This document shows, piece by piece, positions 8,065 through 17,003 of a stretch of DNA of 53,604 nt (position 1 is the first letter of the stretch; every line of letters begins with the position of its first letter). A model generated the notes under the pieces. That model was not told the origin of the DNA and ran no database searches. It saw nothing but the letters and a program-made list of their open reading frames with translations. The stretch spans positions 1 to 53,604 of the forward strand of contig JASHOH010000026.1 of NCBI GenBank assembly GCA_030041215.1, written 5' to 3'. This DNA comes from Candidatus Sulfotelmatobacter sp. Its GTDB lineage: Bacteria > Acidobacteriota > Terriglobia > Terriglobales > Acidobacteriaceae. Position numbers and translations under genes: made by a program.

Positions 8065-9326
8065 ACTGGTACGTCGCCATTCCGCTGGTTCCGTTGCTGG
8101 CTCTGCTGGCGCTGACCTCCTATGTAGACCGGGTCTACCAGGAGATCGGCAAATTTCTCTCGCGCGATTTCCAGAACAACATCGACGTGTTCGAGCAGAA
8201 AGTCGAACCCAACCTGCACGTTAGCCGCGCCCGCGCGTCCCTCTCGATGGCGGTGCTGAAGCAGTTGATCACGGCGACCATTGCCATGCTCGTGGGTTTT
8301 GCCGTATTTGCCGATCAGCGCTGGAGCGTCTATGAAATATTGCAGGCCGCGCTCAGTCTGATTTTGATCGTCATCATCTTCAACCAGTTTCTTCCCTATG
8401 TTTTCTTCTCGCGGACGAAAGGTGTCTGGCTAATTCGTTGGACTTGGCTTCTGAAGCTGCTGATTTATCTTGTCCTGCCCGTGACAATCGTTCTCGGCTT
8501 TCTGCAATCGGTGGTGTCTCTGACCCGCCAAAACACCCCTGAGGAACCGGAAACAGCCGCCGAAGCCGTTGATGCCTTGATCGAAGCGGGGCAGGAAGAA
8601 GGCATCATTCAGGAAGGGGACCGCGACCTCATTCAGTCGGTCGTCGAATTCAGCGGCAAAACCGTTCGCGAAGCTATGAAGCCGCGTCCGGATATGTTTG
8701 CCGTGCCCGTCTCGACCACCGTCGAGCGATTTATTCAGATGCTTGGCGAGAAGCATTTTTCGCGCGTGCCTGTGTATGAAGGTAGCATTCACAACATCAA
8801 GGGCATTGTGTATGCGCAGGATGTCCTCCAGGTCCCAGACAGCGAAGCGCCTACCCGCACTCTTGATTCTCTGATGCGGCGCGATGTTTACTTCGTGCCC
8901 GAAAGTAAGCTGGGCAGCGATCTTTTGCGCGAGATGCAGAAGAACAACATCCGCATGGCCATCGTCGTCGATGAGTACGGCGGAGTCGCTGGTCTGGTAA
9001 CGATCGAAGATCTGGTGGAGGAAATTGTCGGCGAAATTCGCGACGAGCATGAAAAGCCAGAGGTGGTGCGCGAGAACGATCACTCATACGTTGTTCCCGG
9101 CGGCATGGATGTAGATCGCCTGACAGAACTATTTGGGACGAAGCCCGAAGGCAGAGAATCCGCCACCGTTGCCGGCCTGGTCAGCGAGCTTGCCGGACAC
9201 ATTCCTCAGCGTGGCGAAACCGTTGATGACGACGGCCTGCGCTTCGAAGTGCTGGAGTCCACCGATCGCCGAGTTGAACGCGTTCGCATCAGCGCCCTAC
9301 AGCAGAGACAGTTGAAGCTGATATAG
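8061..9326 (+). CDS. CorC/HlyC-family membrane protein (CNNM, CBS pair, CorC domain)
   Basis: Inner-membrane protein of the haemolysin C/CorC group, thought to take part in magnesium or cobalt efflux. Order of parts in the 421 residues: a DUF21/CNNM membrane region with about four hydrophobic segments (1-155), a linker rich in Glu ([17 protein letters not shown]), two CBS domains (about 205-330, with [11 protein letters not shown] and [26 protein letters not shown]), and a C-terminal CorC/HlyC transporter-associated domain (about 345-415). It is coupled to ybeY by an ATGA overlap. In E. coli corC also neighbours ybeZ-ybeY. The transported ion is not predictable. Confidence 0.88.
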   Translation: MNWYVAIPLVPLLALLALTSYVDRVYQEIGKFLSRDFQNNIDVFEQKVEPNLHVSRARASLSMAVLKQLITATIAMLVGFAVFADQRWSVYEILQAALSLILIVIIFNQFLPYVFFSRTKGVWLIRWTWLLKLLIYLVLPVTIVLGFLQSVVSLTRQNTPEEPETAAEAVDALIEAGQEEGIIQEGDRDLIQSVVEFSGKTVREAMKPRPDMFAVPVSTTVERFIQMLGEKHFSRVPVYEGSIHNIKGIVYAQDVLQVPDSEAPTRTLDSLMRRDVYFVPESKLGSDLLREMQKNNIRMAIVVDEYGGVAGLVTIEDLVEEIVGEIRDEHEKPEVVRENDHSYVVPGGMDVDRLTELFGTKPEGRESATVAGLVSELAGHIPQRGETVDDDGLRFEVLESTDRRVERVRISALQQRQLKLI

Positions 9327-9379
9327 TTTGTGCTCGTCTATCGGGCTTCCTTCTGCTGAGACGCCCTCGATTCAAAAAA

Positions 9380-9400
9380 ACACAGAGGGCACAGAGTAAA
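9380..9400. repeat. ACACAGAGG nonamer patch
   Basis: Two 9-base units, ACACAGAGG and GCACAGAGT, in the gap between the CorC-like gene and era. A second patch of the same word with three units lies at 49853-49881. Non-coding. Confidence 0.6.
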
Positions 9401-9423
9401 ACAATCAGAGCATCGCTAATAAA

Positions 9424-9479
9424 CCGAAAGCTGAAGCCTGGAACCCAAAAGCGCCTGATAACCGAAGCCTGAAAGCCGA
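9424..9479. repeat. heptad-period array before era
   Basis: Eight consecutive 7-base units with related words such as CTGAAGC, CTGGAAC and AGCCTGA, ending three bases before the era start codon. No inverted partner was found. Same family as the arrays at 3101, 18726, 37201 and 46195. Confidence 0.6.
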
Positions 9480-9482
9480 TCT

Positions 9483-10451
9483 ATGCCTTTCCACTGCGGT
9501 TTCGTTTGTATTCTCGGACGGCCGAACGCTGGCAAATCCACGCTGCTGAACGCGTTGGTAGGTGAGAAGCTCGCCATCATCTCTCCCAAACCGCAAACTA
9601 CCCGCAATCGAATTCAGGGCATCATCAATGTGCCGAAAAGCAAAGGCCTGGACGGGGGGCAGATCATCCTGATCGACACTCCCGGCGTGCATAAGCCCGA
9701 CAGTTCCCTGGGTCGCAAGATGATGGTCGAGGTGCGCGAGGCTCTGGAAGGCTGCGATCTTGTTCTCCTGCTCATGGACGCGAGCCGCAAGCCCAACCAT
9801 CACGATCAATTTGCTCTTGAAATGCTGAGGCGCTCATCGACGAAGGTCTGCCTGGTCCTCAACAAAATCGACTTGCTCAAGGGCAAGCACAATCTGTTGC
9901 CGCTCATCGAAGAATACAAGACGTTGCATGACTTTTATGCCATCGTTCCCATCTCTGCACTGAAACGTGACGGGCTCGATATCTTGCTTAAGGAGATCGT
10001 CGCAGCTCTTCCTATCGGCCCTCCTTATTTTCCGGAAGACCAGGTTACCGATCAACCGGCGCGCTTTATGGCCGCCGAAATCATTCGCGAGCAAGTGCTG
10101 CGTGAGACCGGGCAGGAACTGCCCTATGCAACTACAGTTGTCATCGATGATTTTGAAGAAGGCCCGAAGCTGACGCGCATCTCCGCAACGATTTACTGTG
10201 AGCGGGAAGGCCAGAAGGCAATTCTGATCGGCAAGAACGGCCAGATGCTCAAACGCATCGGCACGTCCGCGCGTGTGCAGATTGAGCGCATGTTGCAGAC
10301 CAAGGTTTTTCTCGAACTCTACGTTAAGGTGAGGCCCAACTGGCGCCAGTCCCCTGAGTTTGTGGAAGAGCTTGATTGGAGAAGGCAACTGGAAGATCTG
10401 ATGAGCCAGCAAACTCTGCCCGACACCATTCACAAACGAAATCAAGGCTGA
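9483..10451 (+). CDS. era: GTPase Era
   Basis: Essential GTPase that binds 16S rRNA and the small subunit during assembly. The 322 residues contain G1 GRPNAGKS (12-19), G2 TTRNRI, G3 DTPG, G4 NKID and a C-terminal KH RNA-binding domain with the GKNGQMLKRIG loop. The length is slightly above that of E. coli Era. ATG 9483 follows the heptad array directly and no typical ribosome binding site is visible, so initiation may be weak or the array may act in the leader. It follows the ybeY/CorC genes on the same strand. Confidence 0.95.
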   Translation: MPFHCGFVCILGRPNAGKSTLLNALVGEKLAIISPKPQTTRNRIQGIINVPKSKGLDGGQIILIDTPGVHKPDSSLGRKMMVEVREALEGCDLVLLLMDASRKPNHHDQFALEMLRRSSTKVCLVLNKIDLLKGKHNLLPLIEEYKTLHDFYAIVPISALKRDGLDILLKEIVAALPIGPPYFPEDQVTDQPARFMAAEIIREQVLRETGQELPYATTVVIDDFEEGPKLTRISATIYCEREGQKAILIGKNGQMLKRIGTSARVQIERMLQTKVFLELYVKVRPNWRQSPEFVEELDWRRQLEDLMSQQTLPDTIHKRNQG

Positions 10452-10518
10452 CTAACTCCGGGTTTGTGGTTCCGGGCTTTTGCCGCTAGAATCATTCGGA
10501 TCGAGCCTTAACGTGCCC

Positions 10519-10971
10519 ATGGACGCTACCCACGACCCTTTACCCGAGAAAGACTTCGATCCATATAAACTCCAGTTGCTTTTGCGCGTGACTCTTGCCG
10601 CCAACCGCGCCACAGTCGATCCGGTAGTACAGGAAATCATGGCGCTGGTTCGACGAATGAAGGCCGTAGAGGGCAAGGAAGATGACATCGAACTAGCGCT
10701 GCAAGAGGCGCTCGCCAATGCCGTTATTCACGGCGCCAAAGAAGATCCCAGCAAGACGGTCGAATGTGTGGTCAGCAGCGCTGAAGACCAGGGTGTGTTG
10801 ATTGTGGTCCGCGATCCCGGTGAGGGTTTTGACCCTTCGACTATTCCCAGTTGCACGATCGGCGAAAGCGTTTTTTCCAATCACGGTCGCGGCATATTCC
10901 TGATCAATCAGCTCATGGACAAGGTTGAGTTCCACAAGAACGGCACTGAGATTCGCATGGTAAAGAGGTAA
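10519..10971 (+). CDS. RsbW-type serine kinase / anti-sigma factor
   Basis: A 150-residue GHKL ATPase-fold protein of the RsbW/SpoIIAB group. The boxes are visible: N box ELALQEALANAVIHGAK, G1 VRDPGEGFD and G2 NHGRGIFLI. Such proteins bind a sigma factor and phosphorylate an anti-anti-sigma partner. Neither partner is beside it, so the target is unknown. ATG 10519 (MDATHDP) was chosen; GTG 10513 and TTG 10480 are in-frame alternatives and none has a strong ribosome binding site. The gene sits 67 bases after era and is convergent with the regulator on the minus strand. Confidence 0.82.
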   Translation: MDATHDPLPEKDFDPYKLQLLLRVTLAANRATVDPVVQEIMALVRRMKAVEGKEDDIELALQEALANAVIHGAKEDPSKTVECVVSSAEDQGVLIVVRDPGEGFDPSTIPSCTIGESVFSNHGRGIFLINQLMDKVEFHKNGTEIRMVKR

Positions 10972-10989
10972 GCCGCCGCTTTCGGCGCT

Positions 10990-12348
10990 CTACTCCTTCA
11001 CCGCAATCCCCAAAGCTTTCATCTTCCGATAGAGGTGGCTGCGTTCCAGGCCCAAAACTTCAGCGGCGCGGGTCACGTTGCCGTGGCTTTCGTCCAGCTT
11101 TTTGAGAATGAAATCACGCTCGTAGGCATCCCGCGCCTGATGCAAGGTCGAGAATTCGCTTCCGGTTGCGCGCCGGTGGCCATCGCGATAAACGAGTGGC
11201 GGCAAATGCTTTCGCTCGAACCGCATAGTCATCGGGTTCATAATGACGATCCGCTCAATGACATTGCGCAGCTCGCGTACGTTTCCGGGCCAGGAGTAGC
11301 GCATCAGGGCATCAATTGCGTCGTCCGTGATTTCGCGTGGACGCCGCCCGTACCTCGCCGAAAGCTCCTTTAGAAAATGGCGGCCCAGCATTGGGATGTC
11401 TTCTTTCCGGTCCCGCAGCGGGGGCACGTAGAAGGGAATCACATTCAGCCTGTAAAACAGATCTTCCCGAAAATTGCCGCGCGAGATTTCCTCCTCGAGA
11501 TCTTTGTTGGTTGAGGCGATAATCCGCGCATCAACCATGATGCTTTCGTCCCCGCCCAGAGGAACCACCTTCTGTTCATCGAGTGTGCGCAGAACTTTCG
11601 ACTGCGTCTTGAGGCTCATGTCGCCCACTTCATCGAGAAACAGCGTCCCGCCATGCGCCTTTTGGAACTTGCCTTCTTTATCAGAGGCTGCTCCAGGGAA
11701 TGATCCCTTGTAGTGCCCGAACAACTCGCTCTCGATAAGATCTTCAGGAATCGCGGCGCAGTTGACTTCGACGAAGGTCTCGTCCTTGCGCAGGCTCTGC
11801 GCGTGGATTGCCCGTGCGACCAGTTCCTTTCCAGTGCCTGATTCCCCGTAAATCAGAACGCGTCCATTGGTGGGCGCCATCAAACCAATCTGCTGACGCA
11901 GTGCCTTCATAGGAATGCTGTCGCCCACGATGACGCTTTTGCCGATGAGTTGCTTCTTCAGGTCGACATTTTCATTGCGAAGTTTCTTGGCTTCGATGGC
12001 GTTCTTTACCAGAATGAGCGTCTTATCGATGGAAAGAGGCTTTTCCAGAAAGTCATATGCACCCAGCTTGGTCGCGCGTACCGCTGTCTCGATTGTTCCG
12101 TGGCCCGAGATCATGATCACTTCGGGAGGGTTTTCGAGTTCGCGAATTTTTTCCAACGTTTGCAGGCCATCCATGCCGGGCAGCCACACGTCGAGCAACA
12201 CCAAGTCGTAATTTTGCTCGCGATGCAGAAGTTTCAGGCATTCTTCTCCGCTCTCTACGGCGGCGGTGTCGTAGCGTTCGTCTGCCAGGACTCCCTGGAG
12301 CGATTCGCGAATACCAGTTTCGTCATCTACGATGAGAATCTTAGGCAT
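10990..12348 (-). CDS. NtrX-like sigma-54 response regulator with altered GAFTGA loop
   Basis: A 452-residue enhancer-binding response regulator. Domains: receiver (1-120, phosphorylatable Asp53 in LLDVWLPGMDG), AAA+ (about 138-380, Walker A GESGTGKE at 168-175, Walker B TLFLDEV), and a Fis-type helix-turn-helix (AAEVLGLERSHLYRKMKALGI) at the C terminus. The loop that contacts sigma-54, normally GAFTGA, reads GSFPGA (215-220). The Ser is common, but the Thr-to-Pro change (codon CCT, Pro218) is unusual because this Thr is critical in characterised members. Start: the ATG that gives MPKILIVDDE; longer frames run into the kinase gene. It overlaps the kinase by 8 bases, so the two form a cognate pair. 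Confidence 0.9.
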   Translation of the reverse strand: MPKILIVDDETGIRESLQGVLADERYDTAAVESGEECLKLLHREQNYDLVLLDVWLPGMDGLQTLEKIRELENPPEVIMISGHGTIETAVRATKLGAYDFLEKPLSIDKTLILVKNAIEAKKLRNENVDLKKQLIGKSVIVGDSIPMKALRQQIGLMAPTNGRVLIYGESGTGKELVARAIHAQSLRKDETFVEVNCAAIPEDLIESELFGHYKGSFPGAASDKEGKFQKAHGGTLFLDEVGDMSLKTQSKVLRTLDEQKVVPLGGDESIMVDARIIASTNKDLEEEISRGNFREDLFYRLNVIPFYVPPLRDRKEDIPMLGRHFLKELSARYGRRPREITDDAIDALMRYSWPGNVRELRNVIERIVIMNPMTMRFERKHLPPLVYRDGHRRATGSEFSTLHQARDAYERDFILKKLDESHGNVTRAAEVLGLERSHLYRKMKALGIAVKE

Positions 12349-14575
12349 GCTGAGCCGTTGTGCTGGCCGGCACAGCGTCGGAAGCCACCGGCAACTCCAC
12401 GATGAAACGCGCTCCCACCGGCTGGTTTTCTTCGACGCGAATGGAGCCATGATGTTCTTCGACCACACGGCTCACAATGGCCAATCCGAGCCCGGTGCCG
12501 CGCTTGCGTGTGGAGAAATATGGAAGAAACAATTTTTCTTTCAGCTCGCGAGTAACACCATGGCCGGTGTCAGCCACCATGATCTCGACCGCGTCCCGGC
12601 TGGCCACCAGGGAAGTGGAAATCTGAATCTCGCGCACGATGGAATCGTGCATGGCCTCAGCTGCGTTATCGACCAGGTTCGCGAGTGCCCGCTTGATGGC
12701 TTCCGCATCCGCCATCACCTTGGGCAGATCTGGCGCCAGATATTTGTGCAGCCGGATTCCGTCCAGCCGTCCATTGAACATCGAAAGAGCGCTTTCGATG
12801 ACTTGGTTGATGTCGGAGGGCTGCGGATTCGAAGCCGGGAACCGCGCCAGCGTAGAGAAATCATCCACGAGACGGCGTACGGTTTCAACGGCACCGGCAA
12901 TCGTTACCGCGCACGTGCGAATAATATCCCACGAGGCCTTGTCGGAAGCCGCGCCGCGCTCCAGGTGGCGCTGGATGCGCTCGGCGGAAAGAGCAATGGG
13001 AGTCAGAGGATTCTTGATCTCATGCGCCACTCTCCGCGCTACCTCACGCCAGGCTGCCTGCTTTTGCGCCTTGAGCAGATCAGATAGGTCTTCGAAGACG
13101 ATCACGTACCCCGAGCGCTGATTTTCATGGCGCAAAGTAGCTACGGTAACCGCTACATTCAGTGATGCGCGTTGCAGCGGAAGCTCCATTTGGCTCGCTG
13201 TCATACCCATGCGATCCGCCCGCCGCAGCAACGGTTCCAAATCCTGCAAGACGTCGGCAGGAAAAATATCTGCCAGCGCTGCCCCTACCAGCGCGTGCTC
13301 GTGGCCGGCGACACCATCCGGATGGAACATGCGCAGCAAAGCATGATTTGCGTGAGTCACGCGCCGCGAGGCGTCGAGAGAAAGCACTCCCGTGGGGATG
13401 CTTTCGAGGATGGTTTCCATTTGCCGCCGCCGCTGTTCGAGTTCGGCATTGGCTGCGCGGGCATCGCGGCTGGAAGCCTCGATTTGGCGCCGCCCAGCCT
13501 CCAGTTCCTCCGCCATCCTGTTGAAGGAACGAACCAGATCACCGATCTCATCCGCCGCACTGACTTCTACACGGTAATCCAAGCGTCCGCGCGAGATTTC
13601 TTGCGTGGCTTCTGCCAACGCGGCCAGCGGACGGGTTACCAGCTTTGACAGGAACAAGGCCAGCCAGGTGGTTACAAACAAGACCATCAGGGTGATCAAC
13701 AGCAGCAGGTTCATATACGTTCGGCGCACCTGTCTGCGCTCATGAGCCAGCTCGATGTACCTTTGCTGGCTGGATTCCACGTGCTGGAGTGTCTCGGAGA
13801 ACTCGCGCGGGATGGGGATGGCGACTAGAATGAGTCCGTCAGTTCCCACTGCCGCGCTGCCCAGACAATATTGGGTCTGATTCAGGGTGAAGAGTGCGGG
13901 TTCGCCTGCCGCCACTTGCACCAACGGCAATTTCGCTTTTAACAGCGACCATTGTTCGGGAGCATTGAAGCTGGCCTCTGCATTGCCGTCCTGCACAGCC
14001 ACAGCAAATCCGCCCTGCAAAGTTGGCTCATGCCTTTGAAACTCGCTCATGACGGCCGCAAAGCCATGTCCTGAGAAACTGTGCTGCGTCTCGGGACTAG
14101 CGGCGATCGCGGTGGCCTCGGCGCGCGCGTTTTGCGCGGCATAGTCGGATAAAAGCGAGGCCATCGCATGTGTATCGGAGCGAACTTCTTCTACGGGAGC
14201 CGAGAACCATTTGTCGATCGAGCGATTCATCAGCCCGTAAGCGAACCAGTACATCGCGATAACCGGCAAGGACGACAACAGCAACGCTCCCACCACCATC
14301 CGCGTGCGAAACTTTGAGCCCAACACGCCCAGGCGGCGCTCAGCCGCAAGCTTCAGCAAGTTGCGAAAGAGAACAAACGTCAGCGCAGCGCAAAGCAGGG
14401 AAATAAGCAGCAGGAGCGCATAGAAGACGACAGCCTGCTGGTTGTTCCCCGCACGCACCTGAGTAAGTTCGAAGGCGGATTGCGATACTAGAACGGCGAG
14501 CAGCAGAAATACTGACACCGCCAGCAGGATGATCACCAGCCTTCGATTGGGCGTTTTTGGAACGTTTTGCGACAC
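12341..14575 (-). CDS. NtrY-like membrane sensor histidine kinase
   Basis: A 744-residue sensor kinase. Membrane segments lie near residues 12-30, 50-70, 95-113 and 287-310, leaving an extracytoplasmic sensor region of about 170 residues between the third and fourth. Then come HAMP (about 311-365), a coiled-coil stretch rich in Glu/Arg, PAS (about 383-500), HisKA with His518 in RRVAHEIKNPLTP, and a HATPase with an N box and DTGHGV. This is the architecture of NtrY. The signal sensed is unknown. The 3' end overlaps the response regulator gene by 8 bases, which supports cognate function. Confidence 0.9.
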   Translation of the reverse strand: MSQNVPKTPNRRLVIILLAVSVFLLLAVLVSQSAFELTQVRAGNNQQAVVFYALLLLISLLCAALTFVLFRNLLKLAAERRLGVLGSKFRTRMVVGALLLSSLPVIAMYWFAYGLMNRSIDKWFSAPVEEVRSDTHAMASLLSDYAAQNARAEATAIAASPETQHSFSGHGFAAVMSEFQRHEPTLQGGFAVAVQDGNAEASFNAPEQWSLLKAKLPLVQVAAGEPALFTLNQTQYCLGSAAVGTDGLILVAIPIPREFSETLQHVESSQQRYIELAHERRQVRRTYMNLLLLITLMVLFVTTWLALFLSKLVTRPLAALAEATQEISRGRLDYRVEVSAADEIGDLVRSFNRMAEELEAGRRQIEASSRDARAANAELEQRRRQMETILESIPTGVLSLDASRRVTHANHALLRMFHPDGVAGHEHALVGAALADIFPADVLQDLEPLLRRADRMGMTASQMELPLQRASLNVAVTVATLRHENQRSGYVIVFEDLSDLLKAQKQAAWREVARRVAHEIKNPLTPIALSAERIQRHLERGAASDKASWDIIRTCAVTIAGAVETVRRLVDDFSTLARFPASNPQPSDINQVIESALSMFNGRLDGIRLHKYLAPDLPKVMADAEAIKRALANLVDNAAEAMHDSIVREIQISTSLVASRDAVEIMVADTGHGVTRELKEKLFLPYFSTRKRGTGLGLAIVSRVVEEHHGSIRVEENQPVGARFIVELPVASDAVPASTTAQHA

Positions 14576-14678
14576 GCGAACTCAACTCCCACGGCGCAAT
14601 TAGCCGATTCCGGCAGCGGGGAACGAAATTCATTATAGATGGATAGGAGATGGCCGGAGCCTATAAAGCCAACAATCG

Positions 14679-15773
14679 TCATGGCGAAGTGTGAAGCTCA
14701 CGCGATCCACGCCCCGCCGACAACTCCTGCAAAATTGCACGATAAGCTGCTTTCGGCGCATACGTTCGATCAAAGGGCAGCGCATCGCCCCGTGTACCAT
14801 GGGAGTGTGATCCAATCCAGGAATATTTGTCCGTAAATCCCCAGGTCTGAATGGCAGTGCACCCGCGATTATCCAGACACGCGCGCACGATGCTGCGGAA
14901 GACGTCGGCTTGTCGTTTCAGGTCTTGCGCTTGCGAATTGCCCTTTGTGTCAATCGGTACCGAAACGTCGAGTTCCGTAATGTGAACGTGCACGCCAAGC
15001 GCTGTGAGTCTTGCGATGTTGGCCCGAAGTTCGGTTGCCCTTTTCTCAATGTCGAGATCGACCGGAATGTGCATCTGCAATCCAACGCCGTCGATGGGCA
15101 CATGCCGCTGCCGGAGGTCTTTGACCATGGCGTAAACCGCATCTGATTTGCGACTCATCCCCTCGCCTTCCGCCTCGTTGTAAAACAGCAGCGCATGTGG
15201 ATCCGCTTCGTGTGCCCACCGGAAGACCTGCTCGATGTACGCGGTTCCTTTGGCGGAGATTCCAATTCCCGGCTGGTTGTACCAGATCGAATCGCGAACA
15301 TTACCATTTTCATCAAGCGCCTCATTAACTACGTCCCACGCGAAAACTTGTCCTGAGAAATGCTTCATCACATTCGTGATGTGCTCGTGAAGAAGGTGGG
15401 AGAGCTGGTCGGTAGTGAAATGTCCTTGCGTCAGCCATTCAGGATTGTACCGGCCCCACACCAGGCAATGCCCACGCACCTTCATTCCATGCGATTCAGC
15501 AAAACGGACCAGTTCATCACCCTGGCGAAAATCAAAGCTGGCTCGATCGGGGCGAAGCACCCACCACTTCATGGCATCTTCTGCTTCGATCATGTTGTAC
15601 TCACGCGCCAGCGTCGACGCGTAGTTGACTTCCGAAAGCTGCGACGGGCGGACCGCGGTCCCAATTAGGACTTCGGCGTGATCGGCCTCTTGGCGAAGTG
15701 ATTGAGCGCTGCAGACAAGACAACCCCATGAGACTGCAACCGCGCACCACCTAATAGGGTTCAAGCAATACAT
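14679..15773 (-). CDS. secreted GH10 endo-1,4-beta-xylanase
   Basis: Glycoside hydrolase family 10 enzyme that cuts xylan, exported by an N-terminal signal peptide (about residues 1-23, ending CSAQS). In the 364 residues the acid/base is Glu151 in FAWDVVNEAL and the nucleophile is Glu267 in HITELDVSVP. The family landmarks VRGHCLVWG, YNEAEGEG and IQTWGFTDKYSWI are all present. Only the catalytic domain is encoded; there is no carbohydrate-binding module. It stands alone, with no transporter or other glycosidase next to it. Acidobacteria often carry plant-polymer hydrolases, which fits. Confidence 0.93.
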   Translation of the reverse strand: MYCLNPIRWCAVAVSWGCLVCSAQSLRQEADHAEVLIGTAVRPSQLSEVNYASTLAREYNMIEAEDAMKWWVLRPDRASFDFRQGDELVRFAESHGMKVRGHCLVWGRYNPEWLTQGHFTTDQLSHLLHEHITNVMKHFSGQVFAWDVVNEALDENGNVRDSIWYNQPGIGISAKGTAYIEQVFRWAHEADPHALLFYNEAEGEGMSRKSDAVYAMVKDLRQRHVPIDGVGLQMHIPVDLDIEKRATELRANIARLTALGVHVHITELDVSVPIDTKGNSQAQDLKRQADVFRSIVRACLDNRGCTAIQTWGFTDKYSWIGSHSHGTRGDALPFDRTYAPKAAYRAILQELSAGRGSRELHTSP

Positions 15774-15799
15774 TGTGCGAAATAGGTCATTGGTGGTTT

Positions 15800-15834
15800 G
15801 TCGCTGGTCGTTAATTGTTGGCGGTTAGCGGTCG
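15800..15834. repeat. heptad-period array
   Basis: Five 7-base units such as GTCGCTG, GTCGTTA and GCGGTTA in the gap between the xylanase start and the DNA glycosylase stop. No clear inverted partner nearby. Non-coding. Confidence 0.55.
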
Positions 15835-15887
15835 CAGCCAGTTCTTTGTTGTTAATCATTCGGTCGGCCATGGTCGCGGTCTGGTTT

Positions 15888-16661
15888 TCATTTACTTTCT
15901 GGCAAGAACTCTCGTAAAGGGCATTGATCACATTGAGCCTGTGATTTCTTACAGTAATTTTTCCCCACTCCCACAATCAACCCGTGCATCTCGTTATAGA
16001 CTTGGGCCAGAGCAGTGCGCTTCGCCGTGCTCATGACCGAAGGAGGATGTGCCGAACCGTCCATCGCCGGCCCGCCTCCCTCGTGTGCTACGACATTAAT
16101 GGAGGACTCGGCCGCCAGCGCGAGCCCGCGTTCAAACAGTTCACGAATCTGTTCATAAGGAGAATCTTCGCGAAGGATTTCGTGCCTGCCCAGAATGCGC
16201 CGCGTATACGCATCCACAACGAACACCGGATGATTTCCGGCATAGAGGAGAATGGAATCGGCAGTCTCTGGACCGATGCCATTCAGATTGAGCAGCTCTT
16301 CGCGCAACCTTCTTGTGGGTTGCGCAAACATTCTGGCCAACGATCCCGCATACCGTTGATCCAGGAACTTAACGAAGAGCTTCAGCCGTCTGGCTTTTTG
16401 CCGGAAGTATCCCGCGGGCCGAATCAGGCGCTGCAAGGTGCTCAGTGGTAAGCGCCGGATTCCAGCGACACTAAGTACCCTTGCCTGACGCAAGTTTGCC
16501 ATCGCCCTTTCCACGTTGGTCCATGCCGTATTCTGCGTCAAATACGCGCCCACGATCACCTCAAAACGCGACTGCGCCGGCCACCAGTGCTGCCGTCCCC
16601 ACGCGCGAAACAACGTGTCGTAATAGGCACGAATCTGCTGCTTCTTGTGTTCCGTTTGCAA
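15888..16661 (-). CDS. endonuclease III-family HhH-GPD DNA glycosylase, probably monofunctional
   Basis: Base-excision repair glycosylase of 257 residues. The helix-hairpin-helix reads LNGIGPETADSILLYA followed by VVDAYTRRILGRH, which supplies the catalytic Asp. Where endonuclease III has the Lys of its lyase activity (GRKTA), this protein has Glu (GPETA). It should therefore be a monofunctional glycosylase, more like Helicobacter MagIII (a 3-methyladenine glycosylase) than Nth; that substrate is inference. The C-terminal cluster has Cys-x6-Cys-x2-Cys (CKKSQAQCDQC), but the fourth Cys expected five residues on is missing. About 30 extra residues precede this motif. Start: TTG 16661 with AAGGA eight bases upstream; longer frames run antisense into pilB and are not credible. 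Confidence 0.8.
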   Translation of the reverse strand: MQTEHKKQQIRAYYDTLFRAWGRQHWWPAQSRFEVIVGAYLTQNTAWTNVERAMANLRQARVLSVAGIRRLPLSTLQRLIRPAGYFRQKARRLKLFVKFLDQRYAGSLARMFAQPTRRLREELLNLNGIGPETADSILLYAGNHPVFVVDAYTRRILGRHEILREDSPYEQIRELFERGLALAAESSINVVAHEGGGPAMDGSAHPPSVMSTAKRTALAQVYNEMHGLIVGVGKNYCKKSQAQCDQCPLREFLPESK

Positions 16662-17003
16662 ATTAGAAATCCTTATTTCAGCGAGTGTACTCCCGCCTGT
16701 CACGCTGCATCCGCAACCTCCAAATACGCTGCCGCGCTTACCGAAGTGCATGTACCCCCAGCCTCGTATTGCGCGGAAAATTTCAGAAAAGCTTATCTGG
16801 CGCGGGTTCAATAAGCCTTTTCGCGTCACCTCAGAGACACCGGCCAGTCCAAGTACCACGGTAACTGGTACGGTAATCGGCTTACTGTGACAATTTATGT
16901 CACCACAAAAACACGTTCGCTTTCTCCCCAGTGAAGCCAGTGATTTGTGTGCACGCCGGGGGGCATCACCGGATGGTTCCACTACGTGCTTAGGAGATAA
17001 ATC
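16662..17003. other. divergent intergenic region before pilB
   Basis: 342 bases between the glycosylase (minus) and pilB (plus). It holds a palindrome at 16887-16903, a twice-repeated ACGGTAA at about 16859-16876, and AGGAGA at about 16991 as the pilB ribosome binding site. No c-di-GMP riboswitch and no sigma-54 -24/-12 pair could be recognised. No gene is supported here. Confidence 0.6.
16887..16903. promoter_or_regulatory. palindrome GTGACA-N5-TGTCAC upstream of pilB
   Basis: Exact 6-base inverted repeat with a 5-base AT-only centre, 100 bases before the pilB start. The size suits a dimeric regulator. The half-site spacing does not fit CRP/FNR (TGTGA-N6-TCACA); here nine bases separate TGTGA and TCACC. 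The protein that binds is unknown. Confidence 0.4.

Noticed and set aside
8430-9083. 217-codon minus-strand frame inside the CorC-like gene
   Set aside because: It mirrors the strongly coding plus strand, is rich in His and Arg, and matches no family.
16886-16904. CRP/FNR binding site upstream of pilB
   Set aside because: The half-sites TGTGA and TCAC are nine bases apart and not six, so the spacing is wrong for CRP or FNR.
16900-17003. GEMM-type c-di-GMP riboswitch before pilB
   Set aside because: The conserved GEMM core and paired stems could not be matched in the 100 bases before the start.
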